This document shows, one piece after another, positions 1 to 8,921 of a DNA stretch of 27,863 nucleotides. Each line of letters opens with the position of its first letter. The first letter of the stretch is position 1. Below the pieces are notes generated by a model, which had not been told where the DNA came from, ran no database searches, and saw nothing but the letters and a program-made list of their open reading frames with translations. A program made the position numbers and the translations under genes. The DNA comes from Dokdonella_A sp039926025 (GTDB lineage Bacteria > Pseudomonadota > Gammaproteobacteria > Xanthomonadales > Rhodanobacteraceae), in the NCBI GenBank assembly GCA_039926025.1, contig JBDSXV010000049.1, forward strand, positions 1 to 27,863, read 5' to 3'.

Positions 1-34
1 TCCCGGTCCGCGGCGCCGCATCCCGGAGAACCCA

Positions 35-1294
<1,260 letters not shown>

Positions 1295-1300
1295 ACCGAC

Positions 1301-1327
1301 GCGCCGCCGGAGACCCACCGGTGGCGC
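1301..1327 (+). terminator. Hairpin downstream of icd
   Basis: A 10-bp stem (1301-1310 with 1318-1327, one G-T type mismatch) closes a 7-base loop directly after the icd stop codon. No T-run follows, so it may be a 3' mRNA-stabilising structure or a weak terminator rather than a classical intrinsic terminator. It sits just before the next same-strand gene. Confidence 0.4.
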
Positions 1328-1336
1328 AATCCACGG

Positions 1337-2860
1337 ATGGGCTGCATGCGCAACGACACGGACGCCGCGACACGCGCTTTTTTCGATGTGGTGGATCGCC
1401 TCGACGTGCCGCGCCAGCAACCGCGTCGCGTCGAGGCGGCCCTGCGACTTCGCCTCGCGTCGATGTCCGCAGGCGAGCTGGAGGATTTCCAGCACGGCTT
1501 CGATCTTGCCATCGCCGGCTTGCGCACGCCGGAGTTGTGGGCCGCTGCAAGCTTGGTGTGCGAGCCGCTCGATCCGCATGCTTACGATGGCTTCGCCGCG
1601 TGGCTGTTGCTGCAGGGGCGGCATGTCGCATTGCGTGCGCAGGCCGATCCGGATGCGGTGGTCGCGTCGCTGACGCGCACGCTGTTCGGGCGCCGCCGCC
1701 GACCGAGCTACGACGACGTGCTCGAAAGTACGCAGCGCATCTACGAAGAACGTTTCGACCGAGATCTCTACGACGAAGTCGCACCGCCGCCATCCCGTGA
1801 CCTCGTCCCCTTGTCCGATGGCGAGCCCGCAGCGAACCAGCGCTGGACGCACCCGGACGTGCTGCTGTCGCGCTATCCGCGCCTGTGGAAGGCCTATGCC
1901 ACGCGAGCACTGCGGCTGCTGCCATTGACCAACGTCGACGACGACATCTGCAATTGCTGCGGACGCGTGCATCGGCGCGGCTTCGGCCTGCTGGCCTACA
2001 AAGGTCACCCCCTCGGTTCGTACACCCTGCATTGGGTCGAGGGGGCGATGGGCGATGTCGACGCGACCATCGCGCTGGACGAAGGCGAGCGCGATGTCGT
2101 GTTCGCGGTGCGCCATTCACAGCATGCGTCGCGCAGCGGCTTGTGCCTGCTCGACCGCGATGAGGCGCCGTTCGAACCCGTGGATGCGCATCTGCTCGGT
2201 CGCGACGAAGCGCGGGCCCATCCACTCTACCGTCGTGCGCTGAAATGCGCGCAGGAGATCTGGGAGCGCGAACCGCGCCTCGCCGACATCTCACGCGCGT
2301 GGAAGCGCCGCCAGCTGCTTGCGCCGATCTGCGCCAGACGCGTCGCGGCACCGGCGCAACCGGGCGATCGTCCATGCGCAAGCTGCGGTCGCGTGCACGC
2401 GAACATGGAGATCAGTCACAGCTTCCCCGACAGTCTCGCCACGATGTCGCGCTGGCAATGGCGTCATCGCGTGCAGGACGATGGCGACGGTCTGCTGCTG
2501 GATGGCCGTCGTCGTTTCGTGCGCGGCCTGCTTCCGGTGCCGGTAGCGGGCGCGAGAGACCCCTATCATTTCGGCCTCTGGGTCGAACGCCTCGATCCGT
2601 CGCGCGGTACGCGCGACATCGATGGCAGCGATGCCAAGCACCGTCTCCAGCGCGGCGCCTGCGGCCTGATCGCGAACGACTTGTTGTTTCAGCCGCAGTC
2701 GACCCTCGGTCTCGAGGTCAGCATTCGTCAGCGTGGAGACGAGCCGCGACCGCAGTTCATGCTGGATGACAACATCGACCATCTGCTTGCGACGCTGCAG
2801 CACACAGGCTTGCCACCTGACATGCCGCGCCGACTTCTGACGCTGATTGCGCACGATTGA
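1337..2860 (+). CDS. DUF4240 / DUF2199-like two-domain protein
   Basis: Protein of about 507 residues with no known enzymatic role. The N-terminal 120 residues (AFFDVVDRLD, then LEDFQHGFDLAIAGLRTPELW, then DGFAAWLLLQGR) resemble DUF4240. The C-terminal part from about residue 343 starts with C-A-S-C-G-R-V-H and contains FVRGLLPVPV and YHFGLWVERLDP, the layout of DUF2199. A second C-N-C-C-G-R-V-H motif occurs near residue 205, so the protein carries two CxxCG-x-VH knuckles about 140 residues apart, both plausible metal-binding sites. There is no signal peptide or membrane segment, so it is probably cytosolic. The start could be ATG 1337 or the in-frame ATG at 1346; neither has a strong ribosome binding site. 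It is convergent with the next gene. Domain names are from recall of family patterns; function is unknown. Confidence 0.85.
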   Translation: MGCMRNDTDAATRAFFDVVDRLDVPRQQPRRVEAALRLRLASMSAGELEDFQHGFDLAIAGLRTPELWAAASLVCEPLDPHAYDGFAAWLLLQGRHVALRAQADPDAVVASLTRTLFGRRRRPSYDDVLESTQRIYEERFDRDLYDEVAPPPSRDLVPLSDGEPAANQRWTHPDVLLSRYPRLWKAYATRALRLLPLTNVDDDICNCCGRVHRRGFGLLAYKGHPLGSYTLHWVEGAMGDVDATIALDEGERDVVFAVRHSQHASRSGLCLLDRDEAPFEPVDAHLLGRDEARAHPLYRRALKCAQEIWEREPRLADISRAWKRRQLLAPICARRVAAPAQPGDRPCASCGRVHANMEISHSFPDSLATMSRWQWRHRVQDDGDGLLLDGRRRFVRGLLPVPVAGARDPYHFGLWVERLDPSRGTRDIDGSDAKHRLQRGACGLIANDLLFQPQSTLGLEVSIRQRGDEPRPQFMLDDNIDHLLATLQHTGLPPDMPRRLLTLIAHD

Positions 2861-2890
2861 ACGCGGTGCTTCGAGTGCGCGGTTGATGGT

Positions 2891-4066
2891 TCAGACCGGC
2901 GGCGGTCCCTCGAAACCGTCCGCGAAGATCTCGTCGCCCGCGGGCGGCGGAATGCACGTGTTGCTTTCGAGAAGATACGCGAACGCCGGGCAGCCAGTGT
3001 TGGGTGTGATTTCATGGACGACCGCGGAGAAGGCCTGGCCTGCATTCAAGCGTGTCGAGAACGAGACTTTCCCGATGGTGCTGACACCCGAGTCGGCAAG
3101 TACGCCCTGCTCTGGATGCGCAGGGTCGAAGTTGTTGTACAACACGAGCGCGGTTGTATTGCCGCTGCAACCGCTGAAATCCGCGGTTACGGTCAGGCAG
3201 ATGGGTGCGGCAGTCGGATTCCCATAGTCGCTTTTCGTGTAGTGCACGGGCACCGCATTCTGCAGCGCAGCGCCCTTGGGATGCGTGCACAGAGTCGGAT
3301 GGCCATCGCGAACGATGCGGCCGGTTTGCATCGGGTCCGTGTTCGAAAAGCTGCCGCTGACGTTCTGGAACGCGTAGCAGACCGGCAGTTTGATCGCTGT
3401 CGTGATGTCCATACACCAGCCCCCCGCAATGGTGCCCGAAGGCTGCGTCGCCATCGACGCATCCTGGGCAACGAACAGCGACCAGCTGCCGTTCGCTGGA
3501 TGGTTGTTCAAGCTGGTCAAGAGCTGGGACGGCAAGGCGACCGGCGCCGGCGCCGGCAGCAAGTTGGGCGTGAAACTACGTGGCAAATAGGTGCCGGACA
3601 AGGTGGGAGCCGTGGCGCTGAACTGGACCGGACTGCCGAACAATCCGTATTCCGCCGCGCTATCGGCGAACGTCCAATTGGCAGCGATTGCCTGCGGGAG
3701 GGGCGTGGTTCCAAACGCAGTACCACCATTGAAAGCGACGACGTCCCCTGCCGGCGACGCGAGGCGCACCTGCAGAAGCGAACTGTCGCCGTAGGTGACA
3801 CCGAGCAGGCGAAGCCTGATCTCGCTGATCTGTCCGCTCAAGCCCGAAACGTTGACGACACTTGGATACGTCGATGCTGCGCCCGCCGCTGGGAGCGCGA
3901 TCGGAGACGCGTTGCAGAAGCTCGTGGCCGCCGTTTGCGCCGGGGACGCAATCTGGCATATCGAACCTGGAGAAAAATCGCCTGCCTGACCGACGGATGC
4001 CGTCGTTAATGCGCAGGCGAAGCCCGCAAAAAAAGCCGTGTTTCGACCGTTGAAGCATCCGCGCAT
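2891..4066 (-). CDS. Secreted protein with P-domain-like region and C-terminal FADGFE tag
   Basis: 391 residues. The N terminus has a Sec-type signal peptide (basic start, hydrophobic FFAGFACALTTASVG, cleavage probably after QA-G near residue 29). Residues about 65-230 resemble the proprotein-convertase P-domain / subtilisin-associated beta-jellyroll: a V-x-V-x-GL-x-G-x-I opening, a LASPAGD stretch, and near the end a GSWSLFVAQD segment followed by GGWCMDI. The C-terminal third contains several cysteines (CYAF, LCTH, CLTV, CSG, CPAF, CIPP) that may form disulfides. It ends with the acidic tail D-E-I-F-A-D-G-F-E and PPPV; the same tail occurs in the secreted protein at 25.1-26.0 kb. No catalytic protease domain is visible, so this is a binding or surface protein, not a protease. 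GGGGAAGGAA directly upstream of the ATG can serve as ribosome binding site. Confidence 0.85.
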   Translation of the reverse strand: MRGCFNGRNTAFFAGFACALTTASVGQAGDFSPGSICQIASPAQTAATSFCNASPIALPAAGAASTYPSVVNVSGLSGQISEIRLRLLGVTYGDSSLLQVRLASPAGDVVAFNGGTAFGTTPLPQAIAANWTFADSAAEYGLFGSPVQFSATAPTLSGTYLPRSFTPNLLPAPAPVALPSQLLTSLNNHPANGSWSLFVAQDASMATQPSGTIAGGWCMDITTAIKLPVCYAFQNVSGSFSNTDPMQTGRIVRDGHPTLCTHPKGAALQNAVPVHYTKSDYGNPTAAPICLTVTADFSGCSGNTTALVLYNNFDPAHPEQGVLADSGVSTIGKVSFSTRLNAGQAFSAVVHEITPNTGCPAFAYLLESNTCIPPPAGDEIFADGFEGPPPV

Positions 4067-4218
4067 TTCCTTCCCCAGAATTCGCAGGCGATGTCTGCGG
4101 ACGCCAACTTACACCGGTGACGTAGACATCGCACGCGGCCCCACATCACGATGTCCTGATCGCGAATTGGAGCTTCGACGAGGTGCGGGTGCGGGCCTTC
4201 GCAGCCTACACTGTCGCC

Positions 4219-5961
4219 ATGACGCAGCCGAACGCCATCGAGCATTCCGTCGTAGCTGACGCTGCCACGCGTGCGGCGGCGCTGATCTTCGATGCCTTCC
4301 TCGACTATAACGAGCGCTTCGCCGACATCACTCGGCGAGCGAAACGTCATTTCGAACGACGCGACTGGCGCGCGGCGCAAATGGACAGTGGCACACGCAT
4401 CGACCTGTACGACGTGTGCGTTGCGGAAACGCTGGAGCGGCTGGAGTTGCTGCTCGACGACCGCGTGCGCTCGCGGCCGCTGTGGGCAACCATCCGCATC
4501 GAATTTGCAGCCCGCGTCGAGCCGCTGCTCGATCGTGAGCTGACCAAGACGTTCTTCAACACGCTGTCGCGGCGATTCTTTCGCACGCGTGGCGTCGATG
4601 CCGGCATCGAATTCATTGCGCTCGAGGACGAGCCGACGGATGGCATCGCCGAACCTGCGTTGTTGAAGCGCCATGAAATCGACGCCGACTTAGCAGCGAC
4701 ATGCGCCGGCATGCTGGCGGATTATCCGTTTGCCAACGGCTATCTCGACAGCGTTCGAGACGCACGGGCAATCGCGCGTGAAATCGCCGAGCGCGCGTTC
4801 GAGGAGGGCGTCGCCCTGCATGCGATCGACTTGCTGCACACCGTCTTCTATCGCGAGCGCCGGGCTTATCTCGTTGGTCGACTCGTCGATGGCGAAGAAG
4901 GTACGCCGCTGGTGATCGCACTGGTCAGCACGGCCGAGGGTGTGCGCGCCGATGCGGTGCTGACAAATACCGACCAGGTCTCACTGCTGTTCGGCTATGC
5001 ACGCAATGCGTTTCTTGCGGATATGCCGACGGTTGGCGATACGGTCGCGCTACTGCAGCGCCTGATGCCTCATAAGCCGGTCGGCGAAATCTACAGCGTG
5101 CTTGGCCGCCTGAAGCAGGGCAAGACCGAACGCTATCGCCATCTATTCCGCCACCTGGGGCGGCATCCGCAAGAGCGTCTCGTGCATGCGGACGGCGAGC
5201 GCGGCATGGTCATGACGGTATTCACCCCGAAGAATTACCCGATCGTGGTCAAGATCATCCGCGATCGTTTCGCTTATCCGAAAGACATTGCACGACGCCA
5301 GGTCGAGGAGAAATACCGGCTGGTGTTCCGCTACGACCGCGTCGGCCGCCTCGTCGAGGCGCAGGAGTTCCACGATCTGCATTTTCCACTGCGGCAGTTC
5401 GAGTCAGCCCTGTTGCAGGAATTGACCATCGAATGCGCCGAGAGTGTCGTGATCGAAGGCGATGACCTCGTCGTCCGGCATTGCTACATCGAACGTCGCC
5501 TGCGGCCGCTGAATCTGTACGCGCGCGAAGCCGCGCCCGATGCGGCGCGCCGTGCGGTGCTCGACTACGGCCAGGCAATCAAGGACCTGGCGCGCAGCAA
5601 TATCTTTCCGGGTGATCTGCTGCTGAAGAACTTCGGTGTTTCGCGCATCGGTCGAGCGATCTTCTACGACTACGACGAGCTTTGCCTGGTCGAGCAATGT
5701 CGTTTCCGCCGCCTGCCAGAGGCGCGCGAAGGCGACGAAACCCGCCCGCTCGAAGACTGGCTCAGCGTGCGCGAGAGCGACGTATTCCCGGAACAATTCC
5801 CGCGCTTCCTGGGCATTCCCGACACCCTGCGCGATGCGTTGCTCGCCACGCATCCGGAAATTTTCGACCCTGCATGGTGGAGTGCATTGCGCGAGCGTCT
5901 GCTCGCTGGCGAACAGGAAGACGTGCCGCCGTATCCGGCGTCGGCACGCCTCGCCGGCTGA
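4219..5961 (+). CDS. aceK: Isocitrate dehydrogenase kinase/phosphatase
   Basis: Bifunctional cytosolic enzyme that phosphorylates (inactivates) and dephosphorylates isocitrate dehydrogenase, steering isocitrate to the glyoxylate shunt. Its 580 residues fit the family (about 570-600). The kinase-like core is intact: VVKIIRDRF with the ATP-contacting lysine at about residue 345, DRVGR at about 373-377 (the aspartate needed for phosphatase activity in E. coli lies in this motif), NIFPGD with the catalytic-loop aspartate at about 466, then LLKNFGV, and the metal-binding FYDYDELC around 482-488. The chosen start gives MTQPNAIEH; a GTG at 4183 would add 12 residues, but family members begin near the chosen site. 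It lies apart from any aceBA genes, 2.9 kb from its substrate gene icd, with two unrelated genes between. The 152 bp upstream presumably hold its promoter; I see no clear -35/-10. Confidence 0.96.
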   Translation: MTQPNAIEHSVVADAATRAAALIFDAFLDYNERFADITRRAKRHFERRDWRAAQMDSGTRIDLYDVCVAETLERLELLLDDRVRSRPLWATIRIEFAARVEPLLDRELTKTFFNTLSRRFFRTRGVDAGIEFIALEDEPTDGIAEPALLKRHEIDADLAATCAGMLADYPFANGYLDSVRDARAIAREIAERAFEEGVALHAIDLLHTVFYRERRAYLVGRLVDGEEGTPLVIALVSTAEGVRADAVLTNTDQVSLLFGYARNAFLADMPTVGDTVALLQRLMPHKPVGEIYSVLGRLKQGKTERYRHLFRHLGRHPQERLVHADGERGMVMTVFTPKNYPIVVKIIRDRFAYPKDIARRQVEEKYRLVFRYDRVGRLVEAQEFHDLHFPLRQFESALLQELTIECAESVVIEGDDLVVRHCYIERRLRPLNLYAREAAPDAARRAVLDYGQAIKDLARSNIFPGDLLLKNFGVSRIGRAIFYDYDELCLVEQCRFRRLPEAREGDETRPLEDWLSVRESDVFPEQFPRFLGIPDTLRDALLATHPEIFDPAWWSALRERLLAGEQEDVPPYPASARLAG

Positions 5962-5987
5962 CGAGACGTGCCCGACCCAGCGTCATG

Positions 5988-6152
5988 TCAAAGCCTGCCG
6001 CGACGCCCCATGACCAGGGAGACCACAAAGAGAACCAGAAATACGAGGAACAGGATCTTTGCGATTCCGGCGGACGCACCGGCAATACCGCCAAAGCCGA
6101 GCACGGCGGCAATGAGTGCGATGACGAGGAACACGATGGCGTAGTGCAACAT
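5988..6152 (-). CDS. DUF1328 small membrane protein (YtjA-like)
   Basis: A 54-residue protein read on the minus strand: starts MLHYAIVFLVIALIAAVLG, continues with a glycine/alanine-rich turn (FGGIAGASAGIAK), then a second hydrophobic helix (ILFLVFLVLFVVSLVMG) and a basic end RRGRL. Length, the two-helix hairpin and the G-F-G-G-I-A-G-x-x-A-G-I-A-K centre match the DUF1328/YtjA family of small inner-membrane proteins, often stress-induced and of unknown role. A strong ribosome binding site (AAAGGGAG) sits about 8 bases before the ATG. It is convergent with aceK, whose stop is 26 bp away. Confidence 0.9.
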   Translation of the reverse strand: MLHYAIVFLVIALIAAVLGFGGIAGASAGIAKILFLVFLVLFVVSLVMGRRGRL

Positions 6153-6472
6153 GAGTGGTTCTCCCTTTGTGTGGTTAATAGAGCACGCATAGGAAAGCGC
6201 ACCGGTGGTGAATCGATCATGAGCTGATCCACGACGGCAGATGAACGAAACGGCGAGCGTTCATGTCCGCGCCCTGCCATTCATACGGACGGGATCTCCA
6301 ATGATGTAACGGCGGGTGCGTTGCGCGGGAATGGCGCGCGAAATCGCCGGCGCAAGCGCGCCGAGGCGAACGCTGGCCTCGACCGGTGTCGAATCGGCTC
6401 GTCGGCACGTGTGATAGGCTGCCGCGCTGCGTAGCTCGCCGATTCACGCCGAAAAAGACCAAGGATCACGTC
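6153..6472. other. 320-bp divergent intergenic region
   Basis: Separates the minus-strand DUF1328 gene from the plus-strand lipoprotein gene and must carry both promoters. No convincing -35/-10 pair, hairpin or repeat was found. An 81-codon open frame on the minus strand (6217-6462) has no recognisable family and is probably chance in GC-rich DNA. Confidence 0.5.
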
Positions 6473-7423
6473 ATGAACAAGCTCAGCCTGTTACTTCCTT
6501 TCACGGTCGCTTTGGTCGCCTGCGGAGCGCAGGAACCGGCATCCACGACCGTCGCTCCGGCCGCGATCGTCGCGGCTCCTGCCGACCAGCCCGCTTCGCC
6601 GCCGCCGCCGCAGAGCGCGGCCGATCTCACCGTTGCGAAGCTGGACCAGGTGCTTGCCGGCGCATGGCGCTCGGACAAGAACAAGGCGCGCGATGAATAC
6701 CGCCATCCGAAGCAGACGCTCGAATTCATCGGCGTCAAGACCGGCCAGACCCTGATCGAGATCACCCCGGGTGGTGGTTGGTACGCGGAATTGCTCGCTC
6801 CGCTGCTTAAGGGCAACGGCACTTACATCGCAGCCGTCGCCCAGCCGAAGAAGCCTGAAGGCGAGGCTGCGCAGGACAAGAGCGCGCTGCAGAAGAAGTT
6901 TGAAGGCGATGCCGCCGAATACGGCGAAGCGAAGACGGTCGAGTTCAATTCGAAAGCGCCGAACTTCGGTGCGGCAGGATCGGCGGACACGGTCGTCACC
7001 TTCCGCAATGTGCACAACTGGGTCATCGGCGACACCGCGCCGCTGATGTTCAAGGCGTTCTTCGACGTGCTCAAGCCGGGCGGCACGCTCGGTGTGGTCG
7101 ATCATCGCGCTGCTGCCGATGCCGACCTTGCGAAGATCAAGCAGTCGGGTTATCTGCCGCAGGACTATGTGATCAAGCTTGCGACCGATGCCGGCTTCAA
7201 GCTGGTTGCGCAAAGTGAGATCAATGCGAATGCGAAGGACACCAAGGATTACGAGAAGGGTGTGTGGACGCTGCCGCCGACGCTCGATCTTGGCGACAAG
7301 GACAAGGACAAGTATCTCGCCATCGGTGAATCAGACCGCATGACGCTGCGATTCGAGAAGCCCAAGGGCGATCGCATCTTTGAAAATGCCGAGAAGCCTG
7401 CAGGCGACGCAGCGAAGCACTGA
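6473..7423 (+). CDS. Lipoprotein with class I methyltransferase-like fold (COG4798 type)
   Basis: 316 residues. The N terminus MNKLSLLLPFTVALVACG is a lipoprotein signal with lipobox L-V-A-C and Cys17 as the lipidated residue. Gly at +2 suggests outer-membrane sorting. A proline/alanine-rich linker follows to about residue 50. The rest matches the predicted methyltransferase family COG4798: RDEYRHPKQTLEFIGVKTGQTLIEI, then the motif-I-like TPGGGWYAELLAPLL, later VTFRNVHNW and LKPGGTLGVVDHRA (motif IV-like and post-motif strand). The start is fixed by AAGGA 8 bases upstream of the ATG and by the signal peptide; an upstream ATG at 6386 would bury the signal. The unusual feature is a SAM-methyltransferase fold in a predicted extracytoplasmic lipoprotein. 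Substrate unknown. Confidence 0.88.
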   Translation: MNKLSLLLPFTVALVACGAQEPASTTVAPAAIVAAPADQPASPPPPQSAADLTVAKLDQVLAGAWRSDKNKARDEYRHPKQTLEFIGVKTGQTLIEITPGGGWYAELLAPLLKGNGTYIAAVAQPKKPEGEAAQDKSALQKKFEGDAAEYGEAKTVEFNSKAPNFGAAGSADTVVTFRNVHNWVIGDTAPLMFKAFFDVLKPGGTLGVVDHRAAADADLAKIKQSGYLPQDYVIKLATDAGFKLVAQSEINANAKDTKDYEKGVWTLPPTLDLGDKDKDKYLAIGESDRMTLRFEKPKGDRIFENAEKPAGDAAKH

Positions 7424-7449
7424 GTCGCCGAAGGCAAGACTGCAGAAAG

Positions 7450-7477
7450 CTCCAGATCGTTTGCAGACGATCTGGAG
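7450..7477 (+). terminator. Hairpin between lipoprotein and rluE genes
   Basis: Perfect 10-bp inverted repeat (7450-7459 CTCCAGATCG with 7468-7477 CGATCTGGAG) around an 8-base loop, in the 88-bp gap between two same-strand genes. No T-tract follows, so it may be a weak or Rho-aided terminator or an RNA-stability hairpin. Confidence 0.45.
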
Positions 7478-7511
7478 TCGTCCCACCCGCGGCCGCCATC
7501 GCGCTCGATCC

Positions 7512-8057
7512 ATGCTGATCCTTTTGAACAAACCCTACGGCGTGCTGTGCCAGTTCACGGATCGCAGCGAGCCGCCGCGCCGTACGCTGGCGGAATTCGT
7601 CCACACACCGGACGTCTATGCGGCCGGACGGCTGGATCAGGACAGCGAAGGTCTGTTGCTGCTAACCGACGACGGCGCGCTCGCGCATCGTCTGACTGAC
7701 CCTCGCCACAAGCAGGAAAAGACCTACCTTGCGCTGATCGAAGGCGTGCCGACCCTGGCGGCGCTGGATGCGTTGCGGCGTGGCGTGACGCTCAACGACG
7801 GTCCGACCTTGCCCGCCGAAGCAGAAGCCCTGGCGGGCGCGCCGGACGGTTTGTGGCCACGCGATCCCCCGGTGCGCTTTCGCAAAAGCGTGCCTGACGC
7901 GTGGTTGCGGCTCACTATCCGCGAAGGCCGCAATCGTCAGGTGCGGCGCATGACGGCGGCAGTCGGCCTGCCGACATTGCGCCTGATTCGCGTGCGCGTT
8001 GGAGAGCACGAGCTCGGTACGCTGGCACCGGGTGAATCGAGAATACTGCGTGCATGA
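7512..8057 (+). CDS. rluE: 23S rRNA pseudouridine synthase RluE
   Basis: Isomerises a uridine to pseudouridine in 23S rRNA (position 2457 for E. coli RluE). The 181 residues cover the catalytic domain closely: LILLNKPYGVLCQFTD at the start, the catalytic-aspartate motif GRLDQDSEGLLLL (D42), EKTYLALIEGVPT, the long RluE-specific VTLNDGPTLPAEAEAL and LWPRDPPVRFRKSVP, and the RNA-contacting REGRNRQVRRMTAAVGLPTLRLIR. As in E. coli RluE, and unlike RsuA/RluB, there is no N-terminal S4 domain. The ATG at 7512 begins exactly where family homology starts. An in-frame upstream extension would overlap the lipoprotein gene and is not used. No strong ribosome binding site is visible before the ATG. Confidence 0.93.
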   Translation: MLILLNKPYGVLCQFTDRSEPPRRTLAEFVHTPDVYAAGRLDQDSEGLLLLTDDGALAHRLTDPRHKQEKTYLALIEGVPTLAALDALRRGVTLNDGPTLPAEAEALAGAPDGLWPRDPPVRFRKSVPDAWLRLTIREGRNRQVRRMTAAVGLPTLRLIRVRVGEHELGTLAPGESRILRA

Positions 8058-8079
8058 CGCATTCGTTGATGTCGCACCC

Positions 8080-8150
8080 TGGGAGAGACTTCAGTCCCGA
8101 TGCTCCTCTCGCGACCGCAGCGACCCTATCGCGGCGCAAGCTGCTCCCAC
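8080..8150. repeat. REP-like inverted pair
   Basis: Two head-to-head REP-like half sites: 8080-8106 on the plus strand (TGGGAGAGACTTCAGTCCCG, then ATGCTCC) and 8128-8149 on the minus strand (TGGGAGCAGCTTGCGCCGCG, then AT). Both fit TGGGAGnnrCTTnnGyCsCGAT, also matched by the copies inside hrpB at 14.15 kb and 15.02 kb. The pair fills the rluE-methyltransferase gap and ends about 12 bp before the next gene's ribosome binding site. Confidence 0.75.
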
Positions 8151-8171
8151 GTTGAACGCTCGGAGGGTGGC

Positions 8172-8915
8172 ATGAGTTTCAAGGATCACTTCTCGGGTCA
8201 CGCCGGCATCTATCACGAGGCGAGGCCGACCTATCCTGCGGCATTGTTCGATTGGCTGGCGGCGCAAACGACGGCACGCGATCTCGTTTGGGATGCCGGC
8301 TGCGGCAATGGCCAGGCCAGCGTTGCATTGGCCGGTAATTTCAAACGGGTTCGCGCAACCGATCCCAGTGCGACGCAGATCGAAAATGCCGAAACGCGCG
8401 CGAACGTCGAGTACCGCGTCGAGCCGGCGGAGCAGGCTTCGCTTTCCGATGCGAGCGTCGATCTCGTCACCGTCGCGCAAGCGTTGCACTGGTTCGACCA
8501 AGCGCGCTTCCATGCAGAAGTACGGCGGGTGCTGAAACCGCGTGGCGTGTTCGCGGCGTGGACCTATGCCGACTGTCGCATCGATGCGGCGGTCGATGCG
8601 CTCAAGGATCATCTCTACGTCGATCTGACCGGGCCGTACTGGCCGCCCGAGCGCGCCCATGTCGAGAGCGGCTATCGCACGCTGCCATTTCCATTCGAGG
8701 AAATCACGGCGCCTACATTCGAGATGCAGGCACACTGGACACTTGCGCAGTTCCTGGCGTATCTGCGTTCGTGGTCGGCGACGCAACGCTATCTGAAAGC
8801 CAAGGGCGTCGATCCGGTCGGTGAGGTGGAAGCCGATCTCGCGCGAGCCTGGAGCGATGCGCTCGAGCCACGCCTCGTGCGCTGGGATTTCCATCTGCGT
8901 TGCGGGCGCGTCTGA
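8172..8915 (+). CDS. Class I SAM-dependent methyltransferase (Methyltransf_11 type)
   Basis: 247-residue cytosolic methyltransferase. It begins with the SFKDHFSGHAGIYHEARPTYP pattern seen in the small-molecule methyltransferase group that includes yeast Crg1/Tmt1-like and YafE-like proteins. Motif I is DLVWDAGCGNGQAS (DAGCGNG at 41-47). The acidic residue after strand 2 is in RVRATDPSATQI, and motif IV is VDLVTVAQALHWFD. LKPRGVFAAWTYAD is the post-motif loop. The C-terminal half (LYVDLTGPYWPPER, FEEITAPTFEM, YLRSWSATQRYL) is the usual substrate lid. Start ATG 8172 has GGAGG 5-6 bases upstream; a longer frame from 8100 would translate REP sequence and is rejected. Substrate not predictable. 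Confidence 0.9.
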   Translation: MSFKDHFSGHAGIYHEARPTYPAALFDWLAAQTTARDLVWDAGCGNGQASVALAGNFKRVRATDPSATQIENAETRANVEYRVEPAEQASLSDASVDLVTVAQALHWFDQARFHAEVRRVLKPRGVFAAWTYADCRIDAAVDALKDHLYVDLTGPYWPPERAHVESGYRTLPFPFEEITAPTFEMQAHWTLAQFLAYLRSWSATQRYLKAKGVDPVGEVEADLARAWSDALEPRLVRWDFHLRCGRV

Positions 8916-8921
8916 GGCGCA

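Noticed and set aside
3014..4009. 331-codon open frame on the plus strand
   Set aside because: Antisense to the secreted P-domain protein, whose signal peptide and C-terminal tag are convincing.
6217..6462. 81-codon open frame on the minus strand in the 6.2-6.5 kb gap
   Set aside because: No recognisable family, no clear ribosome binding site, ordinary for GC-rich intergenic DNA.
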